NCBI RefSeq assembly: GCF_901827175.1
Contig: NZ_LR594662.1
Location: 5,890,001 to 5,954,000, forward strand
Length of the DNA: 64,000 nt
From: Variovorax sp. RA8
GTDB lineage: Bacteria; Pseudomonadota; Gammaproteobacteria; Burkholderiales; Burkholderiaceae_C
Reading direction: 5' to 3'
Shown here: positions 36,659 through 47,291 of the stretch, in pieces
Layout of the letters: the number at the start of each line of letters is the position of its first letter
Position numbering within the stretch: the first letter of the stretch is position 1
Translations under genes and position numbers: made by a program
The notes under the pieces: generated by a model
Databases searched by the model: none
Told to the model about the DNA's origin: nothing
What the model saw: the letters and a program-made list of their open reading frames with translations, nothing else

Positions 36659-36823
36659 ATGCCTGCAGCCACGACCAAGACCCCCGCGCCTCGCGTCCTG
36701 TGGAAAGGCGCGATCAGCTTCGACGAGCCCGCACCGTCCAAGGCCTGCAAGCCGGCCGTCAAGCGCACGGCCCGCGAGCGCGCCTCCGCACGCAAGGCGG
36801 CCACGCGCCGCAAGGCCGCCTGA
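36659..36823 (+). pseudogene. ku: Vestigial ku: start and basic tail joined, core deleted
   Basis: The frame from ATG 36659 to TGA 36821-36823 encodes 54 residues. Residues 12-21 read RVLWKGAISF, the start of the first strand of bacterial Ku (normally continuing GLVxxPV). They are followed at once by a Lys/Arg/Ala-rich tail (KRTARERASARKAATRRKAA) like the disordered Ku C terminus. The roughly 250-residue DNA-ring core is missing, without a frameshift. GGAG precedes the ATG, so it may still be expressed. It lies 9 bp before ligD, the usual partner of ku in end joining. An unrelated small basic protein is the alternative. Confidence 0.65.
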
Positions 36824-36832
36824 GGCGCCGCC

Positions 36833-39379
36833 GTGGCAAGAAGCCCCCGTGCAAGCGAGGCGCTGGCGCCCTACCGCCGCAAGCGCGACTTCAAGAAGAC
36901 CCCGGAGCCGCACCAGGTCGGCCGCGCCAGCCAGGGTGGCCATGCCTTCGTGGTGCAGAAGCACCATGCCCGCCAGCTTCACTACGACTTCCGGCTCGAG
37001 CTCGACGGCACGCTCAAGAGCTGGGCCGTGCCCAAGGGGCCCTGCCTCGATCCATCCGTCAAGCGCATGGCGGTGCATGTCGAGGACCATCCTGTGTCCT
37101 ATGCCGACTTCGAAGGCACCATCCCGCCGCGCCAGTACGGCGCCGGCACGGTGATCGTCTGGGACCGCGGCGAGTGGGAGGCCGAGGGCGATGCGGCGCG
37201 CGGCCTGGCCGAGGGCAAGCTCAAGTTCGAGCTGCGCGGCGACAAGCTGCGTGGCCGCTGGACGCTGGTGCGCATGCGCGGCAAGGGCGAGAAGCAGGAG
37301 CCCTGGCTGCTGATCAAGGAACAGGACGCGGAGGCGCGCCCGCTCGCGGACTACGACATCGTCGAGGCCGAGCCCGACAGCGTGCTGAGCGGTAGCGATG
37401 TCGATCATCCGCCGGCGGTGACCTACGGCCGGAAGGCCGAGCCCGCCCCCAGGCCCGGGCCTGCCCGGGCGCCACGCAAGGCCACCTCGGCGAAGCGCCG
37501 CCAGGCCGCGCTGCCCGAGCGCCTGGAGCCTGAGCTGGCCACGCTGGTGTCGGCGCCGCCCGCGGTGCCCGACGACTGGCTCTACGAGCTCAAGTTCGAC
37601 GGCTACCGCCTGCTGGCCCGCATCGAGGGCGACCAGGTCCGGTGCATCACGCGCAACGGCAACGACTGGACGTCGAAGCTGCCGGGCCTGGCGAAGGCAC
37701 TGGCGAAGCTGCCCACCCGATCGGCCTGGCTCGACGGCGAGATCGTGGTCGCCGGCAAGAACGGCGCGCCGGACTTCCAGGCGCTGCAGAACGCCTTCGA
37801 TCGCCGCGCGACGGCCGACATCGTGTACTGGCTCTTCGATGCGCCCTTTCTGGATGGCGAGGACCTGCGCGCCCTGCCCGTGGAAGAGCGCCGGGCGCGG
37901 GTCGCGCAGCTGCTGGGCCCCAAGCCGCCGGCCGGCCTGCATTTGTCCGAGGCCTTCGAGGCCGCGCCGCGCGAGCTGCTGGCGTCCTCGGCGGAGCTGG
38001 GCTTCGAAGGGATCATCGCCAAGCGCAAGGGCTCGGCCTATGTGTCGCGCCGCTCGCCGGACTGGATCAAGCTCAAGAACCAGCGGCGCCAGGAATTCGT
38101 GATCGGCGGCTACACGGCGCCCCAGGGCTCGCGAACGGGCTTCGGCTCGCTGCTGCTGGGCGTGTACGACGAACAGGGCCATCTGCAGTATTGCGGCAAC
38201 GTGGGCACCGGCTTCGACGCCGGTCGGCTGAAGGACGTCAAGGCCAGGCTCGACCGGCTGGCGAGTGACGCGTGTCCCTTCGAGAAGCGGCCCGCGGGCG
38301 TCAAGGCGCACTGGGTCAAGCCCAGCCTGGTGGCCGAGGTCGCCTTCGGCGAATGGACGCGCGATGGCCGCGTGCGCCACGCCGTGTTCCAGGGCCTGCG
38401 CAGCGACAAGCCCGCGTCGCAGATCCGGCGCGAACTGGCGCAAGCGCCGGCCGCCAACCCTCTTGACCATGAAGCGAGCCCATCGATGAAGGCGTTGCAC
38501 ATCACCCATGCCGAGCGCGTGATCGACCAGACCAGCGGCGTCACCAAGGGCGAGCTCGTCGCCTTCTACGACCAGGTGGGAGCGCTCATGATCCCGCACC
38601 TGAAGGGCCGCCCGGTCGCGCTGGTGCGCGCCCCGGAGGGCGTGGGCGGCGAGCTCTTCTTCCAGAAGCATGCGAGCAGGAACGAGATGCCGGGCGTGAA
38701 GCTGCTGGACCCCGCGCTCGACCCCGACCACGAGCCGCTGCTGCAGATCGACACCGTGCAGGGGCTGCTCTCCGCCGCGCAGATGAACGTGCTGGAGCTG
38801 CACACCTGGAACGCCACCTCCAACGCGATCGACCGCCCCGATCGCATCACGCTGGACCTCGATCCGGGCGAAGGCGTCGATTGGGCCGCGATGCAGGAGG
38901 CGACACTGCTGGTACGCACCCTGCTGGACGAGCTGGAGCTGCCGGCCTTCCTGAAGACCAGCGGCGGCAAGGGCATGCACGTGATGGTGCCGATTCGGCG
39001 GCACTACGGCTGGGATGCGGTCAAGGGCTTCGCGCAGGCGCTGGTGATCCACCTGGCCGAGACCATTCCCCAGCGCTTCGTCGCCAAGAGCGGGCCGCGC
39101 AACCGGGTCGGCAGGATCTTCGTCGACTACCTGCGCAACGGCTTCGGCGCGACCACGGTCTGCGCCTGGTCGGCGCGCTCGCGGCCGGGCCTGGGCGTTT
39201 CCGTGCCGGTCGAATGGGACGAGCTGCCGATGCTGCAGAGCGCCGCGCACTGGACCGTGCGCACCATCGGCGAGCGCCTGTCCGTCGGCAACAAGCCCTG
39301 GGCGGCGATGGAGAAAAGCCGCAAGGGGCTGGCTGCGGCCATGAAGACACTGGGCTATGTGCCGCCGGACGCACCCTGA
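36833..39379 (+). CDS. ligD: Multifunctional DNA ligase D (end-joining repair)
   Basis: This 848-residue protein contains all three LigD modules in the order phosphoesterase-ligase-polymerase. The phosphoesterase is residues about 38-190, with HHARQLHYDFRLELDG holding the metal His/Asp. The ATP-dependent ligase is about 230-530, with nucleophile Lys254 in ELKFDGYRL and EGIIAKRKGSAY. The primase-like polymerase is about 552-848, with Asp675/Asp677 in LDLDPGEG and KTSGGKGMHVMVP. It processes and seals double-strand breaks with Ku. The start is the GTG at 36833. The only ku-like sequence beside it is the vestige at 36659-36823, so LigD needs Ku from elsewhere or works without it. Confidence 0.95.
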   Translation: MARSPRASEALAPYRRKRDFKKTPEPHQVGRASQGGHAFVVQKHHARQLHYDFRLELDGTLKSWAVPKGPCLDPSVKRMAVHVEDHPVSYADFEGTIPPRQYGAGTVIVWDRGEWEAEGDAARGLAEGKLKFELRGDKLRGRWTLVRMRGKGEKQEPWLLIKEQDAEARPLADYDIVEAEPDSVLSGSDVDHPPAVTYGRKAEPAPRPGPARAPRKATSAKRRQAALPERLEPELATLVSAPPAVPDDWLYELKFDGYRLLARIEGDQVRCITRNGNDWTSKLPGLAKALAKLPTRSAWLDGEIVVAGKNGAPDFQALQNAFDRRATADIVYWLFDAPFLDGEDLRALPVEERRARVAQLLGPKPPAGLHLSEAFEAAPRELLASSAELGFEGIIAKRKGSAYVSRRSPDWIKLKNQRRQEFVIGGYTAPQGSRTGFGSLLLGVYDEQGHLQYCGNVGTGFDAGRLKDVKARLDRLASDACPFEKRPAGVKAHWVKPSLVAEVAFGEWTRDGRVRHAVFQGLRSDKPASQIRRELAQAPAANPLDHEASPSMKALHITHAERVIDQTSGVTKGELVAFYDQVGALMIPHLKGRPVALVRAPEGVGGELFFQKHASRNEMPGVKLLDPALDPDHEPLLQIDTVQGLLSAAQMNVLELHTWNATSNAIDRPDRITLDLDPGEGVDWAAMQEATLLVRTLLDELELPAFLKTSGGKGMHVMVPIRRHYGWDAVKGFAQALVIHLAETIPQRFVAKSGPRNRVGRIFVDYLRNGFGATTVCAWSARSRPGLGVSVPVEWDELPMLQSAAHWTVRTIGERLSVGNKPWAAMEKSRKGLAAAMKTLGYVPPDAP

Positions 39380-39382
39380 ACG

Positions 39383-40201
39383 TCAGCCCACCACTTCCTC
39401 GGTCACCACCTCGAAGCGCTCCAGCGTGTGCTCGCCGAACACCATGGTGATCGGTACATCGGCGGCGTCGCGGCCGTGCGCGATCATGATGCGGCCGATG
39501 CGCGGCGTGTTGTGCCGGGCATCGAAGGTCCACCAGCGGTCGCCGAGGTAGACCTCGAACCAGGCGCTGAAGTCCATCGGATACGGCACCGGCGGGATGC
39601 CGATGTCGCCTAGATAGCCGGTGACGTAGCGGGCGGGTACGTTCATGCAGCGGCACAGCGTGATCGCGAGGTGGGTGAAGTCGCGGCAGACGCCGACGCG
39701 TTCTCGCCACGCCTCCAGCGCGGTCCGCGTGGGACGCGCGCTCTGGTAGTCGAAGACCAGGTGCTGGTGCACGTAGTCGCAGATCGCCTGCACCAGCGAC
39801 CAGCCCTTGGGCAACTGGCCGAAGCGGCTCCAGGCGAAGGCCAGCAGCTCGCCGTCCACCTCGCAGTAGCGGCTCGGCAGCAGGAAGCGCAGGGTCTCCA
39901 CCGGCAGTTGGTCGGGCGTGTGCTCGACCGCGCCGAGGTCGACCGGGTCGGGCCAGCCGTTGTCGAAGACCTTTGCCTCGTTGCGCAGGCGCACTCGCGT
40001 GACGCCCGCGGGCACGCGAACCCGTGCACACTGGTTGTCGAAGCCGTCGCGGTAGAAGTCGGTCGCGAGCGGCGGGCTGATCGTGATGTTCTCGCTCCCG
40101 ACGATGTCGCCGGCCCGCGAAGGATGCACCTGCAGCATGTAGATCAAGGCGGTCGGCGCGCTCACGCCGAGTTCGATGTCGAAGCCGATTCGGATGAGCA
40201 T
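39383..40201 (-). CDS. Transglutaminase-like protein with N-terminal beta domain
   Basis: This 272-residue protein has a transglutaminase-like core with Cys in VGVCRDFTHLAITLCRCMN and Asp in RWWTFDARHN. The catalytic His position, expected in a HxW pattern, reads MDFSAWFEVYLG, where Ser replaces His. The same FSAWFEVYLG motif is usual in this bacterial subfamily, which may therefore be structural or use a different residue. The N-terminal 100 residues form the usual beta domain. No signal peptide. It converges on ligD with 3 bp between stops. Confidence 0.82.
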   Translation of the reverse strand: MLIRIGFDIELGVSAPTALIYMLQVHPSRAGDIVGSENITISPPLATDFYRDGFDNQCARVRVPAGVTRVRLRNEAKVFDNGWPDPVDLGAVEHTPDQLPVETLRFLLPSRYCEVDGELLAFAWSRFGQLPKGWSLVQAICDYVHQHLVFDYQSARPTRTALEAWRERVGVCRDFTHLAITLCRCMNVPARYVTGYLGDIGIPPVPYPMDFSAWFEVYLGDRWWTFDARHNTPRIGRIMIAHGRDAADVPITMVFGEHTLERFEVVTEEVVG

Positions 40202-40666
40202 GGGCTATATGGAGTTGGCGGGGTCGGACAGAAGAGTGGCGAAGCGAGCACGCATCCTAAGTGGCGACGCAAGATTCGTGCGTGGCGTGCAGCGCGTCTG
40301 CGCGTAGGCCGGACTTCGGATCCGTCAGTTCGCTCCTACTGCAAAGCACTGGACCCTCCCACAGACGCCAGTGCGCGGCCACTACGGAGGATTGCCGGCG
40401 CGCAGCCTAAGCTGAGCTCTTGCACACGCCCGCATGTCGGCCGTGCCCTCACGCATCCCTCAATACCACCACAATGACTCGGAGCGAATCATGGAGCTTC
40501 CTCGCTGTTCAGTGCACTTGATGGGGCCTGGATCGACGATGTCATCCTCTGGTCCGTGGTGGCGGTGGCCGGCATTGCCGGCCTTGCGGTCGTGGTCAAC
40601 GCCCTGGACGTCTTCTTCGATGCCGGCTGATGCCGCGGCGCTCCGGAAAAACGGAAGGAACGCCCG
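40202..40666. other. 465-bp intergenic region between transglutaminase-like and katE genes
   Basis: The gap holds the divergent promoters of the transglutaminase-like gene and katE. The left part (40202-40430) is less GC-rich than the genes around it and shows no frame with family-like sequence. The right part holds a possible small membrane-protein frame (40505-40630) and GGAAGGA before katE. I see no clear OxyR or sigma-S element. Confidence 0.4.
40505..40630 (+). other. Possible frameshifted or non-AUG small membrane protein
   Basis: A frame ending at TGA 40628-40630 encodes FSALDGAWIDDVILWSVVAV followed by AGIAGLAVVVNALDVFFDAG, an acidic loop plus a clean membrane helix. This is too protein-like to be random, but no ATG or GTG opens it. 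CTG 40505 follows a GGAG at 40493-40496 by 8 bp. An ATG in the +1 frame at 40474 starts MTRSESWSFLAVQ, so a single frameshift near 40500 could join them. It may be a decayed small gene. Confidence 0.3.
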
Positions 40667-42847
<2,181 letters not shown>

Positions 42848-43001
42848 TGCGCATTCAGGGGCTGAGGCGCAAGCACGTTGCGCAATGGTGACGCAATGCA
42901 CGGTTGGCCCCCGGCCAAACAGCCGCTGGCCCGTTTAGCCGATAGGCAGGCGCGCACTTCGTGCCTACGATGACATCGAACCTCTCGTCGGAGTCACCCA
43001 C

Positions 43002-43127
43002 ATGGACACCAAGCCCGCCATCCTGCAGCCGCAAGACCCGGTCGCCGCCAAGCTCGGGATCTACGTCACCCGTGCCGGCATCGCGCTCGCCACCATCCTC
43101 TTCGCGCTGTCGTACCTGCGCGGCTGA
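43002..43127 (+). CDS. Small single-helix membrane protein (41 residues)
   Basis: From ATG 43002 to TGA 43125-43127 the frame encodes MDTKPAILQPQDPVAAKLG then IYVTRAGIALATILFALSYL and RG. A cytoplasmic hydrophilic head leads into one membrane helix. GGAG about 9 bp upstream and a possible dyad TAGGCA/TGCCTA at 42943-42967 support a real short gene. No family is recognised. It follows katE on the same strand and ends 15 bp before the stop of the convergent garR gene. Confidence 0.5.
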   Translation: MDTKPAILQPQDPVAAKLGIYVTRAGIALATILFALSYLRG

Positions 43128-43142
43128 CGCCGCAAGGCGCGT

Positions 43143-44027
43143 CTACTCGCCGTCCGGCGCCACCGTGTGCGCCGCCATCTGCTCGAGCGCCTTGACCAGG
43201 GCCGAGTGATCCAGCTGGTCCCAGCCGTGCGCGGCGCAGGACTGCATCAACTGCGCCGCCGAGGCCGTCTGCGGCAGTGCAACCCCCATCGAACGCGCGC
43301 CGGCCAGCGCCAGGCTCAGGTCCTTCTGGTGCAGCGCAATACGGAAGCCCGGGTCGAATGTGCGCTTGATCATGCGCTCCCCATGCACCTCCAGGATGCG
43401 GCTGGCCGCGAAGCCGCCCATCAGCGCCTGCCGGACCTTGGCCGGATCGGCGCCGGCCTTGCTCGCGAACACCAGCGCCTCGCCCACTGCGGCGATGTTG
43501 AGGGCCACGATGATCTGGTTCGCTACCTTGGTGGTCTGGCCGTCGCCGTTGCCGCCCACCAGCGTGATGTTCTTGCCCATCTTCTCGAACAGCGGCTTCG
43601 CACGCTCGAACGCTGCCTCCGGTCCGCCGACCATGATGGTCAGGCTGGCCGCCTTGGCGCCCACCTCGCCGCCCGAGACCGGCGCGTCCAGGTAGTCGCA
43701 GCCGAGCTCGTTGATCTTCGCGGCGAAGCGCTTGGTGTCGATGGGCGAGATCGAGCTCATGTCGATCACCAGCTTGCCCTTGGCCAGGCCGGCCGCGACG
43801 CCCTCCTCGCCGAACAGCACCTGCTCGACGTCGGGCGTGTCCGGCAGCATGAGGATCACCACCTCGGCCGCCCGCGCCACCTCGGCGTTGGTCTTGCACA
43901 CGGTGGCGCCCTTCAGCGCGTCCGGCACCTTGCTGCGGGTGCGCACGATCATCTCGTGGCCGGCCTGCATCAGGTTCTGCGCCATCGGCGCGCCCATGAT
44001 GCCCAGGCCGATGAATCCGATCTTCAT
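43143..44027 (-). CDS. garR: Tartronate semialdehyde reductase (2-hydroxy-3-oxopropionate reductase)
   Basis: This 294-residue beta-hydroxyacid dehydrogenase has the NAD(P) fold MKIGFIGLGIMGAPMAQNL, the substrate motif DAPVSGGEVGAKAASLTIMV and the catalytic Lys in GQTTKVANQIIVALN. It reduces tartronate semialdehyde to D-glycerate, the last step of glucarate breakdown. It is the final gene of the minus-strand unit Bug-gudD-garL-garR, 12 bp after the aldolase gene. Confidence 0.92.
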   Translation of the reverse strand: MKIGFIGLGIMGAPMAQNLMQAGHEMIVRTRSKVPDALKGATVCKTNAEVARAAEVVILMLPDTPDVEQVLFGEEGVAAGLAKGKLVIDMSSISPIDTKRFAAKINELGCDYLDAPVSGGEVGAKAASLTIMVGGPEAAFERAKPLFEKMGKNITLVGGNGDGQTTKVANQIIVALNIAAVGEALVFASKAGADPAKVRQALMGGFAASRILEVHGERMIKRTFDPGFRIALHQKDLSLALAGARSMGVALPQTASAAQLMQSCAAHGWDQLDHSALVKALEQMAAHTVAPDGE

Positions 44028-44039
44028 GTCGATGTCCTT

Positions 44040-44837
44040 TCAGTAGGTGGAGGAGTTGGACGGCGTCGTGCTCGGCGGTGTGGCACGCATCGTGGCCAGC
44101 ACCTGTTGTGAGCCGGCGGCGATCAGGCGCGCGTCCGAGCTCACGGTGACGAACTGAAAGCCCTTGGCGATGCGCGCCAGCGCGCCCTCGGGCGTGCCGT
44201 TATGGATGCCGGCGACCAGGCCGTGCGCCTTGGCGCGCGCGAGGATGTGGTCGATGGCCTGCGCGACCGGCGGGTCGACGTCGTCGAAGACGGGCCGGCA
44301 TCCGAGCGCCAGCGAGAGGTCCGAGGGGCCGATGTAGACCGCGTCCAGGCCCTCGACCGAGAGGATGTCGTCGAGGTTGTCCAGCGCCTGCGCGGTCTCG
44401 ATCATCGCGAAGGTGACGATGGTGTCGTTGGCGTGCTGCGGGTAGTCGGCGCCGCCGTAGAGCAAGGCGCGCACCGGGCCGAAGCTGCGCGTGCCGCGCG
44501 GCGCGTAGTGGGTGTAGGCGACCAGGCGCTGGGCCTCCTCGCGCGTGTTGACCATCGGGCAGATCACCCCGTAGGCGCCCGCGTCGAGCGCCTTCATCAG
44601 CGCGCCCGGCTCCAGCCAGGGCACGCGCACCACGGGTACGGTGTCCGTGGTGGAAATGGCCTGCAGCATCGTGACCATGGCCTGGTAGTCGACCACGCCG
44701 TGCTGCAGGTCGATGGTCAGCGAGTCCCAGCCCTGGTGGGCCATGGTCTCGGCCGAGAAGCCGTTCGGGATGGCGAGCCAGCCGTTGACGGCAGCCCCAC
44801 CGGATTTCCACAGCGCGCGCAGGCGGTTCTCTCTCAT
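44040..44837 (-). CDS. garL: HpcH/HpaI-family aldolase, 5-keto-4-deoxy-D-glucarate aldolase
   Basis: This 265-residue class II pyruvate-type aldolase contains WDSLTIDLQHGVVDYQ, VPVVRVPWLEPGALMKALDA, the metal-binding Glu in FAMIETAQALDNLDDI and YIGPSDLSLALG. It cleaves 5-keto-4-deoxyglucarate to pyruvate and tartronate semialdehyde. The family also includes HpaI and YfaU, but the gudD and garR neighbours decide the substrate. It starts 19 bp after gudD. Confidence 0.88.
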   Translation of the reverse strand: MRENRLRALWKSGGAAVNGWLAIPNGFSAETMAHQGWDSLTIDLQHGVVDYQAMVTMLQAISTTDTVPVVRVPWLEPGALMKALDAGAYGVICPMVNTREEAQRLVAYTHYAPRGTRSFGPVRALLYGGADYPQHANDTIVTFAMIETAQALDNLDDILSVEGLDAVYIGPSDLSLALGCRPVFDDVDPPVAQAIDHILARAKAHGLVAGIHNGTPEGALARIAKGFQFVTVSSDARLIAAGSQQVLATMRATPPSTTPSNSSTY

Positions 44838-44856
44838 GGGGCTTCCTTCAGGAGGT

Positions 44857-46185
44857 TCAGCGGACGAAGGCAGGGCGCTTCGGGTCGAAGCGCCAGCCGG
44901 GGACCAGATATTGCATCGCAACCGCGTCGTCGCGTGCGCCCAGGCCATGCTGTTTGTAGAGCTGGTGCGCCTTCTCGACCTCGGCCATGTCCAGCTCGAC
45001 GCCCAGCCCGGGCTTCTTCGGCACCTGCACCAGGCCGCCTTCGATCTTCAGCGGCTCCTTCGTGAGGCGCTGGCCATCTTGCCAGATCCAGTGCGTGTCG
45101 ATCGCGGTCACGCGCCCCGGCGCGGCGGCGCCTACTTGCGTGAACATGGCCAACGAGACGTCGAAATGGTTGTTGGAATGCGAGCCCCAGGTCAGCCCCC
45201 AGTCGCGGCAGGTCTGCGCTACGCGCACCGAGCCGGCCATCGTCCAGAAATGCGGATCGGCCAGCGGGATGTCGACCGACTGCAGCGCCAGCGCGTGGCT
45301 CAGCTGGCGCCAGTCGGTGGCGATCATGTTGGTCGCGGTGGGCAGGCCGGTGGCGCGGCGGAACTCGGCCATCACCTCGCGGCCGGAGAAGCCCTCTTCC
45401 GCGCCGCAAGGGTCTTCGGCGTACGCGACCACGCCGCGCATGCGCTGGCCGAGGCGGATCGCATCCTTCAGGAGCCAGCCGCCGTTGGGATCGAGCGTCA
45501 CCCGCGCCTCGGGGAAGCGCTCGTGCAGCGCGACCACTGCATCGACTTCCTCATCCCCGCGCAGCACGCCGCCCTTGAGCTTGAAGTCGTTGAAGCCGTA
45601 GCGCGCCTGCGCCGCCTCGGCCAGGCGCACGATCGCCTCGGGCGTCATTGCCTTCTCGTGGCGCAGGCGCGACCAGTCGTCGGCGGCATCGGGCTCGCGC
45701 GCGTAGGGCAGGTCGGTCTTGTCGCGGTCGCCGACGTAGAACAGGTAGCCCAGCATCTCCACCGCGTCTCGCTGCTGGCCTTCGCCAAGCAGCGCGGCGA
45801 CCGGCACGTCGAGGTGCTGGCCCAGGAGGTCGAGCAGCGCGGATTCGATGGCCGTCGCGGCATGGATGGTGGTGCGCAGGTCGAAGGTCTGCAGCCCGCG
45901 GCCGCCGCTGTCGCGATCGGCGAACTTCTGCTGCACCTGCTGCAACACCCGCTGGTGGGCGCCGATGGGCTGGCCGACCACCAGTTCGCGGGCGTCTTCC
46001 AGCGTCTGGCGGATCTTCTCGCCGCCGGGCACCTCGCCGACGCCGGTGCGGCCGGCGCTGTCGGTCAGGACCAGCAGGTTGCGGGTGAAGAAGGGGCCGT
46101 GGGCGCCGCTCAGGTTGAGCAGCATGCTGTCGCGGCCGGCGACCGGTATCGCGCGCAGCTCGGTGATGACGGGGGTCTGATTCAT
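44857..46185 (-). CDS. gudD: Glucarate dehydratase
   Basis: This 442-residue enolase-superfamily protein has [18 protein letters not shown], the catalytic base Lys in [16 protein letters not shown], metal ligands in [11 protein letters not shown] and [11 protein letters not shown], and His in [15 protein letters not shown]. These match GudD, which dehydrates D-glucarate (and L-idarate) to 5-keto-4-deoxyglucarate. The ATG at 46185 lies 11 bp after the Bug receptor stop, so receptor and enzyme are co-transcribed. Confidence 0.95.
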   Translation of the reverse strand: MNQTPVITELRAIPVAGRDSMLLNLSGAHGPFFTRNLLVLTDSAGRTGVGEVPGGEKIRQTLEDARELVVGQPIGAHQRVLQQVQQKFADRDSGGRGLQTFDLRTTIHAATAIESALLDLLGQHLDVPVAALLGEGQQRDAVEMLGYLFYVGDRDKTDLPYAREPDAADDWSRLRHEKAMTPEAIVRLAEAAQARYGFNDFKLKGGVLRGDEEVDAVVALHERFPEARVTLDPNGGWLLKDAIRLGQRMRGVVAYAEDPCGAEEGFSGREVMAEFRRATGLPTATNMIATDWRQLSHALALQSVDIPLADPHFWTMAGSVRVAQTCRDWGLTWGSHSNNHFDVSLAMFTQVGAAAPGRVTAIDTHWIWQDGQRLTKEPLKIEGGLVQVPKKPGLGVELDMAEVEKAHQLYKQHGLGARDDAVAMQYLVPGWRFDPKRPAFVR

Positions 46186-46196
46186 AGGAGTGTCGA

Positions 46197-47156
46197 TCAG
46201 TCGATCGTGATCTTGCCGGTCTCGATCACTTTCTTCCAGCGGTCGAACTCTTGTTTCTGAAAGCTTGCGAACTGCGCGGGCGTGTTGCCGACCACTTCGA
46301 GGCCGATGGCGGTGAACTGCTGCTTGACCGCCGGTTCGTTCAGCGCCGCAACCATCGCCTCGCTCGCCTTGGTGCGCACCGCGGGCGGCAGCCCCTTCGG
46401 CGCGACGATGGCCTGCCACGAATAGACCTCCACGTTCTTCACCCCGGCCTCGGCCATCGTGGGTACGTCGGGCAACACCGGCGATCGCTTTGCGCCGGTG
46501 ACCGCCAGCGCCTTGAGCTTGCCGCTCTTGATGTGCGGGACCACCGCGTTGACGTTCTGGAAGGACGCTTCGACCTGGCCGCCGAGCAGGTCGGTGATGG
46601 CCGGCGCGCCGCCCTTGTAGGGCACATGCAGGCCGGTGGTGCCGGTCTCCTGCCAGAACAGCTCGGCCGTGAGGTGGTCGCTGGAGCCGTTGCCGGAGGA
46701 AGCGAAGGTCGTCTTGCCGGGGTTCTTCTTCTCGTGGGCGATCACGTCGGCCACCGTCTTGTGCGGCGAGGCGGCGGGCACCACCAGCACGTTGGGCGCC
46801 TGCACCGCAACGGTGATCAGGTCGAAATCCTTCAGTGCGTCGTACTGCAACCCCTTGATCAGGTGCGGCGCGATCACCAGCGGCCCGAGCGAGGTGACCA
46901 GGAAGCTGGAGCCATCTGCGGCCGCCCGCTTGACCTGGGTCGCGCCGATCGTGCCGGTGGCGCCGGCCTTGTTGTCCACCAGGAAAGGCTGGCCGAGCTT
47001 CTCGGTGAGCTTGGGGGTGATGGCGCGCGCCACCATGTCGGTGGACCCCCCGGCCGGGAAGGGGACGACCAGCGTCACTGGTTTCTGGGGCCATTCCTGG
47101 GCTTGGGCGAGGCAGGCGGACAGGCCGATGGCCAAGGCGCAGAGCAGTTTCTTCAT
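46197..47156 (-). CDS. Bug/TctC-family receptor, probably for glucarate
   Basis: This 319-residue periplasmic receptor has a signal [20 protein letters not shown]. The Bug loops are [19 protein letters not shown] and [16 protein letters not shown], with [20 protein letters not shown] later. The first place in the gudD operon suggests it binds glucarate or galactarate, though the Bug sequence alone does not show this. No TctAB permease is adjacent. The ATG at 47156 precedes the signal peptide; an ATG at 47204 would read through it. Confidence 0.9.
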   Translation of the reverse strand: MKKLLCALAIGLSACLAQAQEWPQKPVTLVVPFPAGGSTDMVARAITPKLTEKLGQPFLVDNKAGATGTIGATQVKRAAADGSSFLVTSLGPLVIAPHLIKGLQYDALKDFDLITVAVQAPNVLVVPAASPHKTVADVIAHEKKNPGKTTFASSGNGSSDHLTAELFWQETGTTGLHVPYKGGAPAITDLLGGQVEASFQNVNAVVPHIKSGKLKALAVTGAKRSPVLPDVPTMAEAGVKNVEVYSWQAIVAPKGLPPAVRTKASEAMVAALNEPAVKQQFTAIGLEVVGNTPAQFASFQKQEFDRWKKVIETGKITID

Positions 47157-47210
47157 GGGGCTTGTCTCCGAAAAATTCGAAAGTGGGGATTGCAGATGCG
47201 GCAACGGCTT

Positions 47211-47249
47211 GGTAGCGCTACCGCGAACAGCCCCGATGGTAGCGCTACC
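47211..47249. promoter_or_regulatory. Two GGTAGCGCTACC operators upstream of the glucarate operon
   Basis: Perfect 12-bp palindromes GGTAGCGCTACC occur at 47211-47222 and 47238-47249, 27 bp apart centre to centre. They lie in the promoter gap before the Bug-gudD-garL-garR unit. The sequence fits LacI/GntR-type operators, and an almost identical site precedes the adjacent LacI gene. Repression relieved by glucarate or its product is the natural reading. Confidence 0.85.
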
Positions 47250-47291
47250 GTTGTTGGCGTCAAGTGCCGATTGCTAAGGGTTTCTACTGAA

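Noticed and set aside
40202..40666. A 78-residue frame starting at 40434
   Set aside because: It has no family-like sequence; the alternative membrane-helix frame in the same place is more protein-like.
47211..47249. GGTAGCGCTACC pair as a terminator hairpin
   Set aside because: There is no U-run, each palindrome is short, and a third copy lies before the LacI gene, which fits an operator.
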